Assembly: GCF_014636495.1 (NCBI RefSeq)
Contig: NZ_BMEM01000001.1
Span: forward strand, 989,763 to 1,053,762
Length of the DNA stretch: 64,000 nucleotides
Source: Ornithinimicrobium tianjinense
GTDB taxonomy: Bacteria; Actinomycetota; Actinomycetes; Actinomycetales; Dermatophilaceae
Direction of reading: 5' to 3'
The translations under genes were made by a program, and so were the position numbers. This document shows positions 18,401-27,031 of this stretch, one piece after another. The notes below the pieces were generated by a model. The model was not told the DNA's origin. It did not search any database and was given only the letters and a program-made list of their open reading frames with translations. The first letter of the stretch is position 1. Every line of letters starts with the position of its first letter.

Positions 18401-20507
18401 TCGCGGCGAGCCCGGCGTCGAGGACGAGACCCGCGCGCTCGGCCGGCACCTCGATGGCCCGCTGCACCTCGGCGGGCGTCGGGACGCCGACCAGGAGACC
18501 GTTGTCGGCGACGAGCCGGGCCAGCGCCGGGTGGTTGGCGAGGTGGGCGACGTAGTCGGCGCGCACCGCGACGACGACCACCGTGCGCCCCGCACCCACG
18601 GTGGCCAGCTCCACGAGGGTGTCGAGGAAGGCCTCGCGCTCGCCCGCGTCCTGGCAGAGGGTCCAGGCCTCCTCGAACTGGTCGACGACGAGCACCCGGG
18701 GCACCCGGTCGCGGCCGCCCGCCGGTGCACCGTCGCCCTCGGTGAGCAGTCGGGCCAGGGCGTCGCCGACGGTCCCGGTCTCCTGCCCGGTCGCCTCAAG
18801 CGCCGCGCGCGAGAGCTCGCGCATGGGATGGGCGCCGGGCCGCATGACGATCTGCACCCAGGCGTCGCTGCCGGGGATGAGGCCGTCCGCGAGACCGCCC
18901 AGCAGCCCGGCGTGCACGAGGCTGGACTTCCCGCTGCCCGACGCGCCGACCACGGCCACGAGGCGGCCGGAGGCGACGCGAGCGAGGAGCTCGGCCGCGA
19001 GTCGGTCGCGCCCGGCGAACCAGGCGCGGTCCTCATGACCGTAGGCCGCCAGCCCGCGCCACGGGCACTCGCCGGTGGGCTGCTGCGGGCCGGCGGGTGC
19101 GTGCTCCTGCCAGGTCACCGCCGCGTCGGCGATCGCGGTGCGCTGGTGGGTGAGCTGCTCGGCTGCCTCTCCGAGGGCGCTCGCGGCGGCGCCGATGCGC
19201 TCGCGGGCGCGTCCGCGGACGCGCGTGCGGGCGAGGGCGTGGAGCGCGGCGGGACGACGGTCCGCTGAGACGCGGACGAGCTCGTCGGCGTCCTCCGTCG
19301 GCAGGTAGGCGGCGACGAGCTGCCGCGCCGCCGCCTCGTCGAGCGGGCCCAGCTCGAGGCTCAGGTCGGGACGGACCGGGTATGCCGTGGCGTCGGGTCG
19401 GGTGCGCACCGCCAGCATCGCGCGGGGCGTGCGGGCGCAGGTCTGGCACCACTCCTCGTCGAGGACGTGCAGCACCGGGCCGGCGAAGTGGTCCTCGGGG
19501 CCCTCCAGCACCCGCACCCCGGACTCGGCGAGCTGGCTGGCGAACGCCTGCAACAGCCGCCGCCGGCCGCTGCCCTCCGGCCCGACGACCTCGGCGACGA
19601 CCGTGCTGCCGCGCGCCGCGCGCTCCCAGGCGCGGGTGAGCTCGGCGAGCTCGTCCGCGCGACCGACCATCGGGATCTCCGGCTCGACCAGACCGCGGGG
19701 GAGCTGCTCGAGGCCGACGAGGTCGAGGTCCGGGTCCTGGGCGAGCACCCGCCGGTGCAGCTCTCGCAGCTCGGCGCCCGGCTCGACGCCCAGGTCCTCG
19801 TCCAGCTGGGTGCGGGCCCGGGCGTAGGCGGCCAGGGCGTCGCCCTGCCTCCCCGAGCGGTAGAGGGCGAGCACGAGAGCCGACCACAGGCCCTCGCGCC
19901 ACGGGTGCGCCTTGACCAGGGTCTCCAGCGCCGGGATCGCGGCGTGGTGGTTGCCCAGCGCGATCTCGCTGGCCCAGTGGACCTCCTCGGCGGTCAGCCG
20001 CAGCTCGTCGAGCCGCCGGGCCTCGCGGACGGCGAACTCCGCCTGCTCCAGCCCGGCGTAGGCCGGGCCGCGCCACAGCGCGAGCGCGGCCGTGGTCGCC
20101 TCCACGGCCTGGACGTGCCGGCCGCGGCGAGCGGCGAGGCGGGCCTCGTCGACGAGCCTGGCGAAGCGGACGGCGTCGACGCTCTCGTCGCCCACGGCGA
20201 GCCGGTAGCCGCCCGCGTCGGTGATCACCACCGAGGGCCGCCCGTCCCGCCCCGGCTCCACGGCGTTGCGCACCCTCAGGACGTAGGTCTGCAGCACCTT
20301 GCGGACGTTCGCCGGAGGCTCCTGCCCCCACAGGGCGTCGGTGAGCGCGTCGACAGGGACCGTCCGCCCCGGCTCGGCCGCGAGGCGCGCGAGGAGGGCG
20401 CGCTCCTTCAGGCCTGGGACCTCGATGACGCGGCCGTCCGCGCTGACCGTCAGCGGCCCCAGGACACCGATGTCCATGCGCCGAGTGTAGGGGCGAACCT
20501 GCTCCAT
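15420..20507 (-). CDS. Giant BTAD-STAND-WD40 regulator (AfsR/SARP-like with nSTAND1 NTPase and beta-propeller)
   Basis: 1695 residues. Order: winged-helix OmpR-type domain (about 11-100), bacterial transcriptional activation domain with TPR-like helices (105-255), a degenerate NTPase-like piece (GPEGSGRRRLL near 310), then an nSTAND1 NTPase announced by ECPWRGLAAYGHEDRAWF with Walker A GASGSGKSS near 525 and VLVVDQFEEAW as Walker B. A single transmembrane helix lies near 935-960 (LLVGVAGLLVVALVAGGLAVL), followed by a coiled region and about 650 residues of WD40-like repeats (SPDGSLLAVGT, HSGAAMHPVFAGPDGSLVWS). The propeller would be outside the membrane. The ATG at 20477 (MDIGVLG) is an alternative start. 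Likely a signal-responsive transcription factor. Confidence 0.88.
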   Translation of the reverse strand: MEQVRPYTRRMDIGVLGPLTVSADGRVIEVPGLKERALLARLAAEPGRTVPVDALTDALWGQEPPANVRKVLQTYVLRVRNAVEPGRDGRPSVVITDAGGYRLAVGDESVDAVRFARLVDEARLAARRGRHVQAVEATTAALALWRGPAYAGLEQAEFAVREARRLDELRLTAEEVHWASEIALGNHHAAIPALETLVKAHPWREGLWSALVLALYRSGRQGDALAAYARARTQLDEDLGVEPGAELRELHRRVLAQDPDLDLVGLEQLPRGLVEPEIPMVGRADELAELTRAWERAARGSTVVAEVVGPEGSGRRRLLQAFASQLAESGVRVLEGPEDHFAGPVLHVLDEEWCQTCARTPRAMLAVRTRPDATAYPVRPDLSLELGPLDEAAARQLVAAYLPTEDADELVRVSADRRPAALHALARTRVRGRARERIGAAASALGEAAEQLTHQRTAIADAAVTWQEHAPAGPQQPTGECPWRGLAAYGHEDRAWFAGRDRLAAELLARVASGRLVAVVGASGSGKSSLVHAGLLGGLADGLIPGSDAWVQIVMRPGAHPMRELSRAALEATGQETGTVGDALARLLTEGDGAPAGGRDRVPRVLVVDQFEEAWTLCQDAGEREAFLDTLVELATVGAGRTVVVVAVRADYVAHLANHPALARLVADNGLLVGVPTPAEVQRAIEVPAERAGLVLDAGLAATIVEDAGSEPGLLPLLSAALTQLWLSRKGARLGYAAYVAMGGLPGAIAHLAEDAWQALPEEDGPAARALLLRLAGPGEGSTVVRRRVPLDELVGLPGEGTARTVDRLVAARLLTVSEGTVEVAHEALFREWPRLAGWLAEDVTGRAVLRRLALAASEWDAEGREPQQLWRGTRLVSGLEVAETYPGEVTAVEHDFLAASSDAVEAEQHAAEESARRTRVQNARLRRLLVGVAGLLVVALVAGGLAVLSRQEAAAARDVAAANELAAEAKQLAAQAVNEEYHDLALLQAVEAVRSEESPETLGALLTRLVSVPKLIHQVRSPDRFLRAAVSPDGSTVFVSENEPVLWALDAVSGEVLWRSEEADVGARTLDVGEAGLLVGGYAGNADGAGIFLVDASDGHQLWTVEPSDITAFIKEEEDKDEPVDGFTTHALWTGPDSWVTVTGTHVVEGDSSGRLTRAVPADRGHHTEEPLALWPDGRIAVIEGEQMDPWLIDPTSEDREPEQLPGRALRVSPDGTLFLSLVADGRSGTLRLHRTEDLSPAGEEFTVKEVKMAEWSPDGSLLAVGTAEAVTLRDGATGAEVDTLTGHSGAAMHPVFAGPDGSLVWSAGRDGLINAWDLSGERSVLTDRPGEVSTLNGSVDLAGRVAVAHQGFYGDQPNRAYLLDPMTGKVISPLTLELECVCQPVATAVAGDGSVAATVHAFYTEEGEDPDQGLLALWSTEDGRLLDSIELGMFPHGVDLDRAGRVAVVNAGPGYAVVDLATEQVARTELPFSFRGWDLSDTVAITRDGSRVAIARDDGVAIVGLPDGEVLLPEKAIKDGEDLLTITSLEWNADGSVLVLGSLEGTLHFLDGHSLEPVAPPRLTVGGYVLSLAVSPDGSLLVNTGSDGEARLWDTATWSPLGQPFVEAGQWTWAVFADDGSQVSVFAEGPTRIPSEIDADPENLGGRLFTLPTDPEQWVSAACSVAGRNLSQSEWDVIRPGQPWRPTCEDPTG

Positions 20508-20609
20508 GGGGAGGCCTTCTTCCGCGTCGGACCGGTGGTCTGTCCACCTGCCCCCACGGTCGCCCGGCGCGGTAGAGGCCTGGTATCGGTCCGGTCGCGG
20601 ACGGTGAGC

Positions 20610-22079
20610 TCAGCCCAGGCGCACGTTGATCTGCTTGATCTGGGTGAAGCCTTCGAGCATGCCCTCGAGCGAGAGCTCGCGGCCGAGGCCGCTGGACTTC
20701 ATGCCGCCGTAGGACTGGCCGATCTGCTGGCCGCCGCCCTGGTTGACCTGGACCCAGCCGGAGTCGATGCGGTGGGCGGTGCGCAGCGCGGCGCCGATGT
20801 CCTTGGAGAACACGAACGCCGCCAGGCCGTAGTGGGAGGCGTTGGCCATCGCCACGACCTCGTCCTCGGTGGTCCAGGGGATCGCGACCAGGACGGGGCC
20901 GAAGATCTCCTCCTGGGCCAGGCGCCAGGAGTTGTCGGCGCCGGCGAGGATGACGGGGGCGTGGAAGAACCCGTGCTCGGGCACGTCCAGGGTCTGGTGC
21001 CCGTCGTAGACGACCCGGACACCCTCCCGGGCGAGGCCCTCCTGGTAGTACCCCTCGACCCGCTGCCACTGCTTGTCGTTGATGATGGCGCCGATGTCGG
21101 TGGCCTCGTCCCGGGGGTCGCCGACCTTGAGCCGGGCGGTGCGGGCGGCGAGCTTGTCCAGGAACTCGTCGTGGATGTCGGCGTGCAGGAACAGCCGCGA
21201 CCCGGTCGTGCAGGACTGGGACTGGCGGGCGAACCGGCTCGCCAGCAGCACCTGCTCGACGACCTCGTCGGTGGCCGAGTCGGGGAAGACGATGCAGGGG
21301 GACTTGCCGCCGAGCTCGAGGGAGAAGTGGGCCAGCCGCCCGCCGGCCTTGGCCCCGACCCCGGCACCGACGGCGGTGGAGCCGGTGAAGGAGACCTTGT
21401 CCACGTCCGGGTGGACCACGAGGGCCTCGCCGATCTCGGCGCCGTAGCCGGTGACGACGTTGAGCACCCCGGCGGGCAGGACCTGGGAGCAGATCTCGCC
21501 CAGGCGCAGGATCGTCAGCGGCGCGTCCTCGGCGGCCTTGACCACCATCGTGTTGCCGGCGACGAGGGCGGCGGGGATCTTGAACGCGGCGATCATCAGC
21601 GGGCTGTTCCACGGCAGGATCGCCGCGACCACGCCCAGGGGCTGGCGGCGGGTGTACTGCAGCTGGTCGGGCGCGGTCGGCAGGGTGACGCCCTTGACCT
21701 CCCCGGCCAGACCGGCGAAGTAGCGGAACACGTCCACGAGCAGGGTCGCCTCGGGGCGGGCCTGGGTGCGGATCGCGTTGCCGGTGTCCAGCGCGGTCAG
21801 GGCCGCGAGCTCCTCCACCGCGTCCTCGAGCAGGTCCGCGATCTGCAGGAGCGCGCGCTGCCGGGCCGCGAACGGCATACCGGACCAGGCGGGGAACGCC
21901 GCGCGGGCGGCGGCGACGGCGCGGTCCGCGTCCGCAGCGCGGGCGCGGGGGACCGTCGCGATGACCTGCGTGCGGTCGATCGGGGTGATGACCTCGATCG
22001 ACTCGCCGGCAGCGGCGTCGACCCACTGGCCGTCGATGAGCATGCCCCAGGTGCGGGGTCCGGCGTCCACAGCGGTCAT
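20610..22079 (-). CDS. Aldehyde dehydrogenase (NAD(P)+-dependent)
   Basis: 489 residues, full length for the ALDH superfamily. The oxyanion Asn is in LPWNSPL, the NAD-binding SFTGSTAVG and the general-base Glu in LELGGKSP are intact, and the catalytic Cys is in SQSCTTGSRLF. The FGPVLVAIPW and GLGREL motifs are in place near the end. Substrate cannot be told from sequence. No catabolic partner is adjacent. Confidence 0.92.
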   Translation of the reverse strand: MTAVDAGPRTWGMLIDGQWVDAAAGESIEVITPIDRTQVIATVPRARAADADRAVAAARAAFPAWSGMPFAARQRALLQIADLLEDAVEELAALTALDTGNAIRTQARPEATLLVDVFRYFAGLAGEVKGVTLPTAPDQLQYTRRQPLGVVAAILPWNSPLMIAAFKIPAALVAGNTMVVKAAEDAPLTILRLGEICSQVLPAGVLNVVTGYGAEIGEALVVHPDVDKVSFTGSTAVGAGVGAKAGGRLAHFSLELGGKSPCIVFPDSATDEVVEQVLLASRFARQSQSCTTGSRLFLHADIHDEFLDKLAARTARLKVGDPRDEATDIGAIINDKQWQRVEGYYQEGLAREGVRVVYDGHQTLDVPEHGFFHAPVILAGADNSWRLAQEEIFGPVLVAIPWTTEDEVVAMANASHYGLAAFVFSKDIGAALRTAHRIDSGWVQVNQGGGQQIGQSYGGMKSSGLGRELSLEGMLEGFTQIKQINVRLG

Positions 22080-22230
22080 GGTGTCTTCCTCGTCTTTCTC
22101 GGGCGGTCCGTCCCGGGGCGGGTATGGCGTGGGGCCAGCCTCACATGTCCGTCACCGGCGCGCGCGGGCGGCTGGTCGGACGGCTCCGACCAGCGCCTGC
22201 GCGGCGACACGCCGAGAGGTCCTCGTTGCT

Positions 22231-22276
22231 GTTGCGTCTAGTAGGGAGCGGGCATAAGATCCCTACATCTAGTAGT
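22231..22276 (+). promoter_or_regulatory. Promoter with two NrdR boxes upstream of nrdR-nrdJ
   Basis: Two related boxes, GTTGCGTCTAGTAGGG (22231-22246) and CCCTACATCTAGTAGT (22261-22276), share TCTAGTAG at a spacing of exactly 31 bp, three helical turns, a spacing reported for tandem NrdR boxes. A -35-like TTGCGT (22233-22238) and -10-like TAAGAT (22255-22260) are 16 bp apart, so box 1 covers the -35 and box 2 the start point. This predicts NrdR repression of the operon. The leader (about 110 nt) is too short for a cobalamin riboswitch. The rest of the 303-bp gap from 22080 holds no gene I can see. Confidence 0.8.
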
Positions 22277-22382
22277 TACATCCCTGTGGTTCATCCACAT
22301 CTTGTGCACAGGTCCGGCGTGTCCACCCACACGCCGTCCACAGGTCATCCCCAGACGAGCGGGCCGAGGAGGTCGTTGCCCG

Positions 22383-22859
22383 ATGCATTGTCCCTTCTGC
22401 CGGCACACCGACTCCAAGGTCGTCGACAGCCGGGTCCAGGAGGACGGCACCGTCATCCGGCGGCGGCGTCAGTGCCCCGAGTGCGGGCGCCGCTTCGGCA
22501 CGGTCGAGTCCGCGACCCTGTCCGTGATCAAGCGGTCGGGGGCCACGGAGCCGTTCAGCCGGGACAAGGTCATCTCCGGCGTCCGCAAGGCCTGCCAGGG
22601 CCGACCGGTCACCGAGGACCAGCTCCAGCTGCTGGCCCAGCAGGTCGAGGAGTCGATCCGCTCGCAGGGGCAGGCCGAGCTGGACGCGCACGAGGTGGGG
22701 CTGGCGATCCTGGAGCCGCTGCGCTGCCTCGACGAGGTGGCCTACCTCCGGTTCGCCAGCGTCTACCAGGCCTTCGACTCCCTCGAGGACTTCGAGGCGG
22801 CCATCACGCTCCTGCGCACGGAGCGGGACGCGCAGGTCGTCTCACCAGCAGGTATGTAG
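22383..22859 (+). CDS. nrdR: Ribonucleotide reductase repressor NrdR
   Basis: 158 residues, typical length. An N-terminal zinc ribbon (MHCPFC ... CPECGRRF) is followed by an ATP-cone ([25 protein letters not shown] to RFASVYQAF). NrdR senses ATP/dATP through the cone and represses ribonucleotide reductase genes. The ATG at 22383 starts exactly at the zinc ribbon; a longer frame from 22302 is not credible. It precedes nrdJ by 86 bp in the same direction, and NrdR boxes lie upstream. Confidence 0.97.
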   Translation: MHCPFCRHTDSKVVDSRVQEDGTVIRRRRQCPECGRRFGTVESATLSVIKRSGATEPFSRDKVISGVRKACQGRPVTEDQLQLLAQQVEESIRSQGQAELDAHEVGLAILEPLRCLDEVAYLRFASVYQAFDSLEDFEAAITLLRTERDAQVVSPAGM

Positions 22860-22945
22860 CTCAGAGCCGGGTCTGTCAGACCTCGGTGCTCCACTCGTAG
22901 AACCACCGCACAGCCCACCGCACGCCCGACCAAGGAGACAGAGTC

Positions 22946-25843
22946 ATGACCGAGACGACCGGGGCCCGCTCACGCACCCGACGCGCCGGCAAGGGCCTGA
23001 AGATCGACCGCATCTTCACCACGCCCGGCGTCCACCCCTACGACCAGGTGACCTGGGAGAAGCGGGACGTGGTCCAGACCAACTGGAAGTCGGGCGAGAC
23101 GATCTTCGAGCAGCGCGGCGCCGAGTTCCCGGACTTCTGGTCGGCCAACGCCTCCACGATCGTGACGACGAAGTACTTCCGTGGTGCGGTGGGCACCCCG
23201 GAGCGTGAGCAGAGCCTCAAGCAGCTGGTCGACCGCGTGGTGCTGACCTACGTCAAGGCGGGCAAGGACCACGGTTACTTCGCCTCCGACGAGGACGCCG
23301 AGATCTTCGAGCACGAGCTGACCTACCTGCTCGTCCACCAGGTCTTCGCGTTCAACTCCCCGGTGTGGTTCAACGTGGGCACGAGCAGCCCGCAGCAGGT
23401 CAGCGCGTGCTTCATCCTGTCGGTGGACGACTCGATGGACTCGATCCTCAACTGGTACCGCGAGGAGGGCAAGATCTTCCAGGGCGGCTCGGGCGCCGGC
23501 CTCAACCTGTCGCGCATCCGCTCCTCCAAGGAGCTGCTGTCCTCCGGCGGCACCGCCTCCGGCCCCGTCTCCTTCATGCGTGGCGCCGACGCCTCCGCGG
23601 GCACCATCAAGTCCGGCGGAGCCACCCGCCGCGCGGCCAAGATGGTCGTCCTCGACGTCGACCACCCGGACATCGAGGAGTTCATCGAGACGAAGGCGCG
23701 CGAGGAGGACAAGATCCGCGCGCTGCGCGACGCCGGCTTCGACATGGACCTGGGCGGCAAGGACATCGTGTCCGTGCAGTACCAGAACGCCAACAACTCG
23801 GTGCGCGTCTCCGACGAGTTCATGCGCGCGGTGGAGGAGGGCAAGGAGTTCGGCCTGACCTCCCGCCTCGACGGCTCCGTCATCGAGACCGTCGACGCCC
23901 GCGACCTGTTCGAGAAGATGGCCAAGGCCGCGTGGGAGTGCGCCGACCCCGGCATCCAGTACGACGGCACCATCAACGACTGGCACACCAACCCCGAGAC
24001 CGGCCGGATCACCGCGTCCAACCCGTGCTCGGAGTACATGTCGCTGGACAACAGCTCCTGCAACCTGGCCTCGATCAACCTGCTCAAGTTCCTGCGCGAG
24101 GACGACACCTTTGACGTGGAGACCTTCGAGAGGGTCGCCGAGCTGATCTTCACGGCGATGGACATCTCCATCTGCTTCGCCGACTTCCCGACCGAGGCGA
24201 TCGGCCAGACGACGCGCGACTACCGCCAGCTCGGCATCGGCTACGCCAACCTCGGCGCCCTGCTGATGGCCACCGGCCACGGCTACGACTCCGAGGGCGG
24301 CCGTGCGCTGGCCGCGGCGATCACCTCGCTCATGACGGGTGCCGCCTACAAGCGGTCCGCCGAGCTCGCCGCCGTCGTGGGTCCCTACAACGGCTACGCC
24401 CGCAACGCCGACGCCCACAACCGCGTCATGCGCAAGCACCAGGCCGCCAACGACGAGATCCGCGTCCTGCACACGATGGACGCCGACATCCACCGCGCGG
24501 CGACCAAGGCGTGGGACCAGGTCGTCAAGCTGGGTGACAAGAACGGCTTCCGCAACGCCCAGGCCTCGCTGCTGGCGCCGACCGGCACCATCGGCTTCAT
24601 GATGGACTGCGACACCACCGGCATCGAGCCCGACTTCTCCCTGGTGAAGTTCAAGAAGCTCGTCGGTGGCGGCTCGATGCAGATCGTCAACCAGACGATC
24701 CCGCGCGCGCTGAAGAAGCTCGGCTACACCCAGGAGACCATCGAGGCGATCGTCGAGTACATCGCCGAGCACGGTCACGTCATCGACGCCCCGGGCCTGA
24801 AGACCGAGCACTACGAGGTGTTCGACACCGCCATGGGCGCGCGCGCCATCTCCCCGATGGGTCACGTGCGGATGATGGCGGCGACCCAGCCGTTCCTCTC
24901 CGGCGCGATCTCCAAGACGGTCAACCTGCCCGAGTCCGCCACGGTCGAGGAGATCGAGGAGGTCTACCTGCAGGGCTGGAAGCTCGGCCTGAAGGCCCTC
25001 GCCGTCTACCGCGACAACTGCAAGGTCGGCCAGCCGCTGTCCGACGCGAAGGCCAACAAGGACGACAAGAAGGCCGAGAACGAGGCCGAGCCCAAGGTCG
25101 AGAAGGTCATCGAGTACCGCCCCGTCCGCAAGCGCCTCCCCAAGCGCCGCACCTCCCAGACCACGAGCTTCGCGGTCGGCGGCGCGGAGGGCTACCTCAC
25201 GGCCGGCACCTACGACGACGGCGACCTGGGGGAGATCTTCCTCAAGTTCGGCAAGCAGGGCTCGACCCTGGCCGGCGTCATGGACGCCTTCTCGATCGCC
25301 GTCTCGATCGGCCTGCAGTATGGCGTGCCGCTGGAGACCTTCGTCGAGAAGTTCACCAACCTGCGCTTCGAGCCGGCCGGCCTGACCGACGACGCCGACA
25401 TCCGGATGGCGCAGTCGATCATGGACTACGTCTTCCGTCGCCTGGCGCTGGACTACCTGGACTTTGAGTCCCGGTCGTTCATGGGCATCCACACCGCCGA
25501 GGAGCGGGCCCGCCAGCTCGAGACCGGCTCCTACGCGCCGATGACGACCTCCGGCAGCTCCGACGAGGACCTCGAGGACGAGCTGGAGACCTACAGCCAG
25601 AGCCCGGCGACCACCCCGGCCAAGAAGGTCGAGAAGGCTGCCAAGGAGGTCGACAAGTCCGGTGCCGGCGCCGCCGACGCCCGCAAGGCCGACGCCGGGA
25701 TCCACTCCTCGGCCGAGCTGCTCGAGGCGTTCTCCGGCAAGGTCAACGACGCACCGATCTGCATGACGTGCGGCACCAAGATGCGCCCGGCCGGCTCGTG
25801 CTACGTGTGCGAGGGCTGCGGGAGCACCAGCGGCTGCAGCTGA
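22946..25843 (+). CDS. nrdJ: Vitamin B12-dependent (class II) ribonucleotide reductase
   Basis: 965 residues with a good ribosome site (AAGGAGACAGAG). It makes deoxynucleotides from ribonucleotides using adenosylcobalamin. Seen: substrate-site FNSPVWFNVG, ACFILSVDDSMDSI, GSGAGLNLSRIRS, the active-site loop NPCSEYMSLDNSSCNLASIN, and TGTIGFMMDCDTTGIEPDF. The last 60 residues form a Cys-rich tail (CMTCGTKMRPAGSCYVCEGCG) with zinc-binding and thiol-relay Cys. A Lys/Glu-rich insertion (about 700-735) and an acidic linker near 870-890 are probably flexible. No intein interrupts it, although an intein remnant lies just downstream. Confidence 0.97.
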   Translation: MTETTGARSRTRRAGKGLKIDRIFTTPGVHPYDQVTWEKRDVVQTNWKSGETIFEQRGAEFPDFWSANASTIVTTKYFRGAVGTPEREQSLKQLVDRVVLTYVKAGKDHGYFASDEDAEIFEHELTYLLVHQVFAFNSPVWFNVGTSSPQQVSACFILSVDDSMDSILNWYREEGKIFQGGSGAGLNLSRIRSSKELLSSGGTASGPVSFMRGADASAGTIKSGGATRRAAKMVVLDVDHPDIEEFIETKAREEDKIRALRDAGFDMDLGGKDIVSVQYQNANNSVRVSDEFMRAVEEGKEFGLTSRLDGSVIETVDARDLFEKMAKAAWECADPGIQYDGTINDWHTNPETGRITASNPCSEYMSLDNSSCNLASINLLKFLREDDTFDVETFERVAELIFTAMDISICFADFPTEAIGQTTRDYRQLGIGYANLGALLMATGHGYDSEGGRALAAAITSLMTGAAYKRSAELAAVVGPYNGYARNADAHNRVMRKHQAANDEIRVLHTMDADIHRAATKAWDQVVKLGDKNGFRNAQASLLAPTGTIGFMMDCDTTGIEPDFSLVKFKKLVGGGSMQIVNQTIPRALKKLGYTQETIEAIVEYIAEHGHVIDAPGLKTEHYEVFDTAMGARAISPMGHVRMMAATQPFLSGAISKTVNLPESATVEEIEEVYLQGWKLGLKALAVYRDNCKVGQPLSDAKANKDDKKAENEAEPKVEKVIEYRPVRKRLPKRRTSQTTSFAVGGAEGYLTAGTYDDGDLGEIFLKFGKQGSTLAGVMDAFSIAVSIGLQYGVPLETFVEKFTNLRFEPAGLTDDADIRMAQSIMDYVFRRLALDYLDFESRSFMGIHTAEERARQLETGSYAPMTTSGSSDEDLEDELETYSQSPATTPAKKVEKAAKEVDKSGAGAADARKADAGIHSSAELLEAFSGKVNDAPICMTCGTKMRPAGSCYVCEGCGSTSGCS

Positions 25844-25858
25844 TCTAGCTGGTCCGCT

Positions 25859-25898
25859 GAGGGCGGGCTCGGCGTCGAGAGACGCTGGGCCCGCCCTC
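25859..25898 (+). terminator. Strong hairpin terminator after nrdJ
   Basis: An 18-bp stem (25859-25876 with 25881-25898) closed by a GAGA tetraloop, with two G-U wobbles, beginning 15 bp after the nrdJ stop. Confidence 0.88.
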
Positions 25899-25971
25899 GG
25901 GCGTTCCCGAGGTGTGTCAGTGCACACTGGTGGACGGGTTCTCACGCAGGAGACGGACGGAGGCGGGCGCC

Positions 25972-27027
25972 ATGGGTGGGGTCGAGGTCGCAAAGCTGTT
26001 GGCGACGAGCAAGGGGCTCGTCCCTCGCTGGGGACTGGATGGCAATGGCGCGGGGAGACCTGGTGGAGGCTGAGGTTCAGCGACGGGTCGCTCGTGCGGT
26101 GCCCTCCGGAGGAGATCTTCAGGGCCATCGACGGGCGCACGGTCCGTGCTGACATCAGCGCGGCCGATCGCATCCAGCCACGTGTCGGCTACGCCCGCGC
26201 AGCGAGTGCTCGTCCCTGCTGCCCGAGGCCGCGGTGTCCGTAGCGCGGCGCTCATCCCTGGCGCTTCCGACCCTCTGGGACGAGGACCTTGCGCACTACG
26301 TCGGGTGGTTGGTCGGCGACGGGAGTTTCAGCGACCGAGGAACTGTGAGCATCTATGGCTCGGCGGCCAACGTGCGCGACGTCATGCCGGCTCATCGCGC
26401 GCTGCACTCCAGGTGGGCGGGCTTCGAGCCCAAGCCCAGCGTGCAGGCGAACGGGACCTGCCAGCTCCGCCTCACGCGCCAGGACTTCGTCGACTACCTC
26501 TCCGCGCTGGGCGTTTCGAAGGTGAGGTCCGCTGACAAGGAGATCCCGCACGCGATCTTCACAGCCCCGGAGGAGACGGTGACCGCCTTCCTCCGCGGTC
26601 TCTTCGACGCGGACGGCTGCGTGGTGAACGACCTCGGCAAGGGGACCCGATACGTCGGACTGGGAAGCAAGTCCGAGGAGCTCCTCCGCGGGGCACAGGC
26701 GCTGCTCGGCTCCCTCGACATCTGGGGCGGATCTATCGGACGGGGACGAAGAAGGACTACTTCACCTACGTGTGCAAGGACGGCACCCAGGCGACCTACT
26801 CTTCATCGGGCCCTTCGTTCGACCAACGGATCACGGGCAGGTCGCTTCGCGAGTTCGCGGCGCTGGTGGGGTTTGAGCTCGAGCACAAGGCGGCCAAGCT
26901 CCTGGACGTCGTAGATCTTCATGATTTCTACGAGGTGAGAGAGCACATGCGACTGCAGGCCGAACCGAGGTCAGGTAGCGGGAGCTCAACCGCAGGTCCC
27001 CTGAACATGGTGCTCCCATTAAGCTAG
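25972..27027 (+). pseudogene. Decayed intein / LAGLIDADG homing endonuclease remnant
   Basis: Intein-like sequence is spread over several reading frames. Around 26055-26175 an intein block B-like segment reads TWWRLRFSDGSLVRCPPEE. From 26234 to about 26740 a LAGLIDADG endonuclease has both DOD motifs (YVGWLVGDGSFSD and FLRGLFDADGCVVND). The frame then shifts, and from about 26745 continues as KKDYFTYVCKDGTQATYSS, DQRITGRSLREFAALVGF and HDFYEVREH, resembling the tail of inteins found in actinobacterial NrdJ proteins. The N-terminal splicing Cys and the C-terminal HN-C/S junction are missing and no extein sequence flanks it, so it cannot splice. It begins just past the nrdJ terminator. A freestanding, decayed homing endonuclease gene is the alternative. 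Confidence 0.75.
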
Positions 27028-27031
27028 CGCC

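Noticed and set aside
17004..22241. Long plus-strand frames (754 and 924 codons) opposite the STAND regulator and aldehyde dehydrogenase
   Set aside because: No recognisable motifs; exact complements of well-supported coding frames.
22277..22382. Possible cobalamin riboswitch in the nrdR-nrdJ leader
   Set aside because: Leader is too short and no B12-box-like sequence was seen.
22970..26173. 1067-codon minus-strand frame opposite nrdJ
   Set aside because: Antisense shadow with Val/Leu/Gly/His/Asp repetitive composition.
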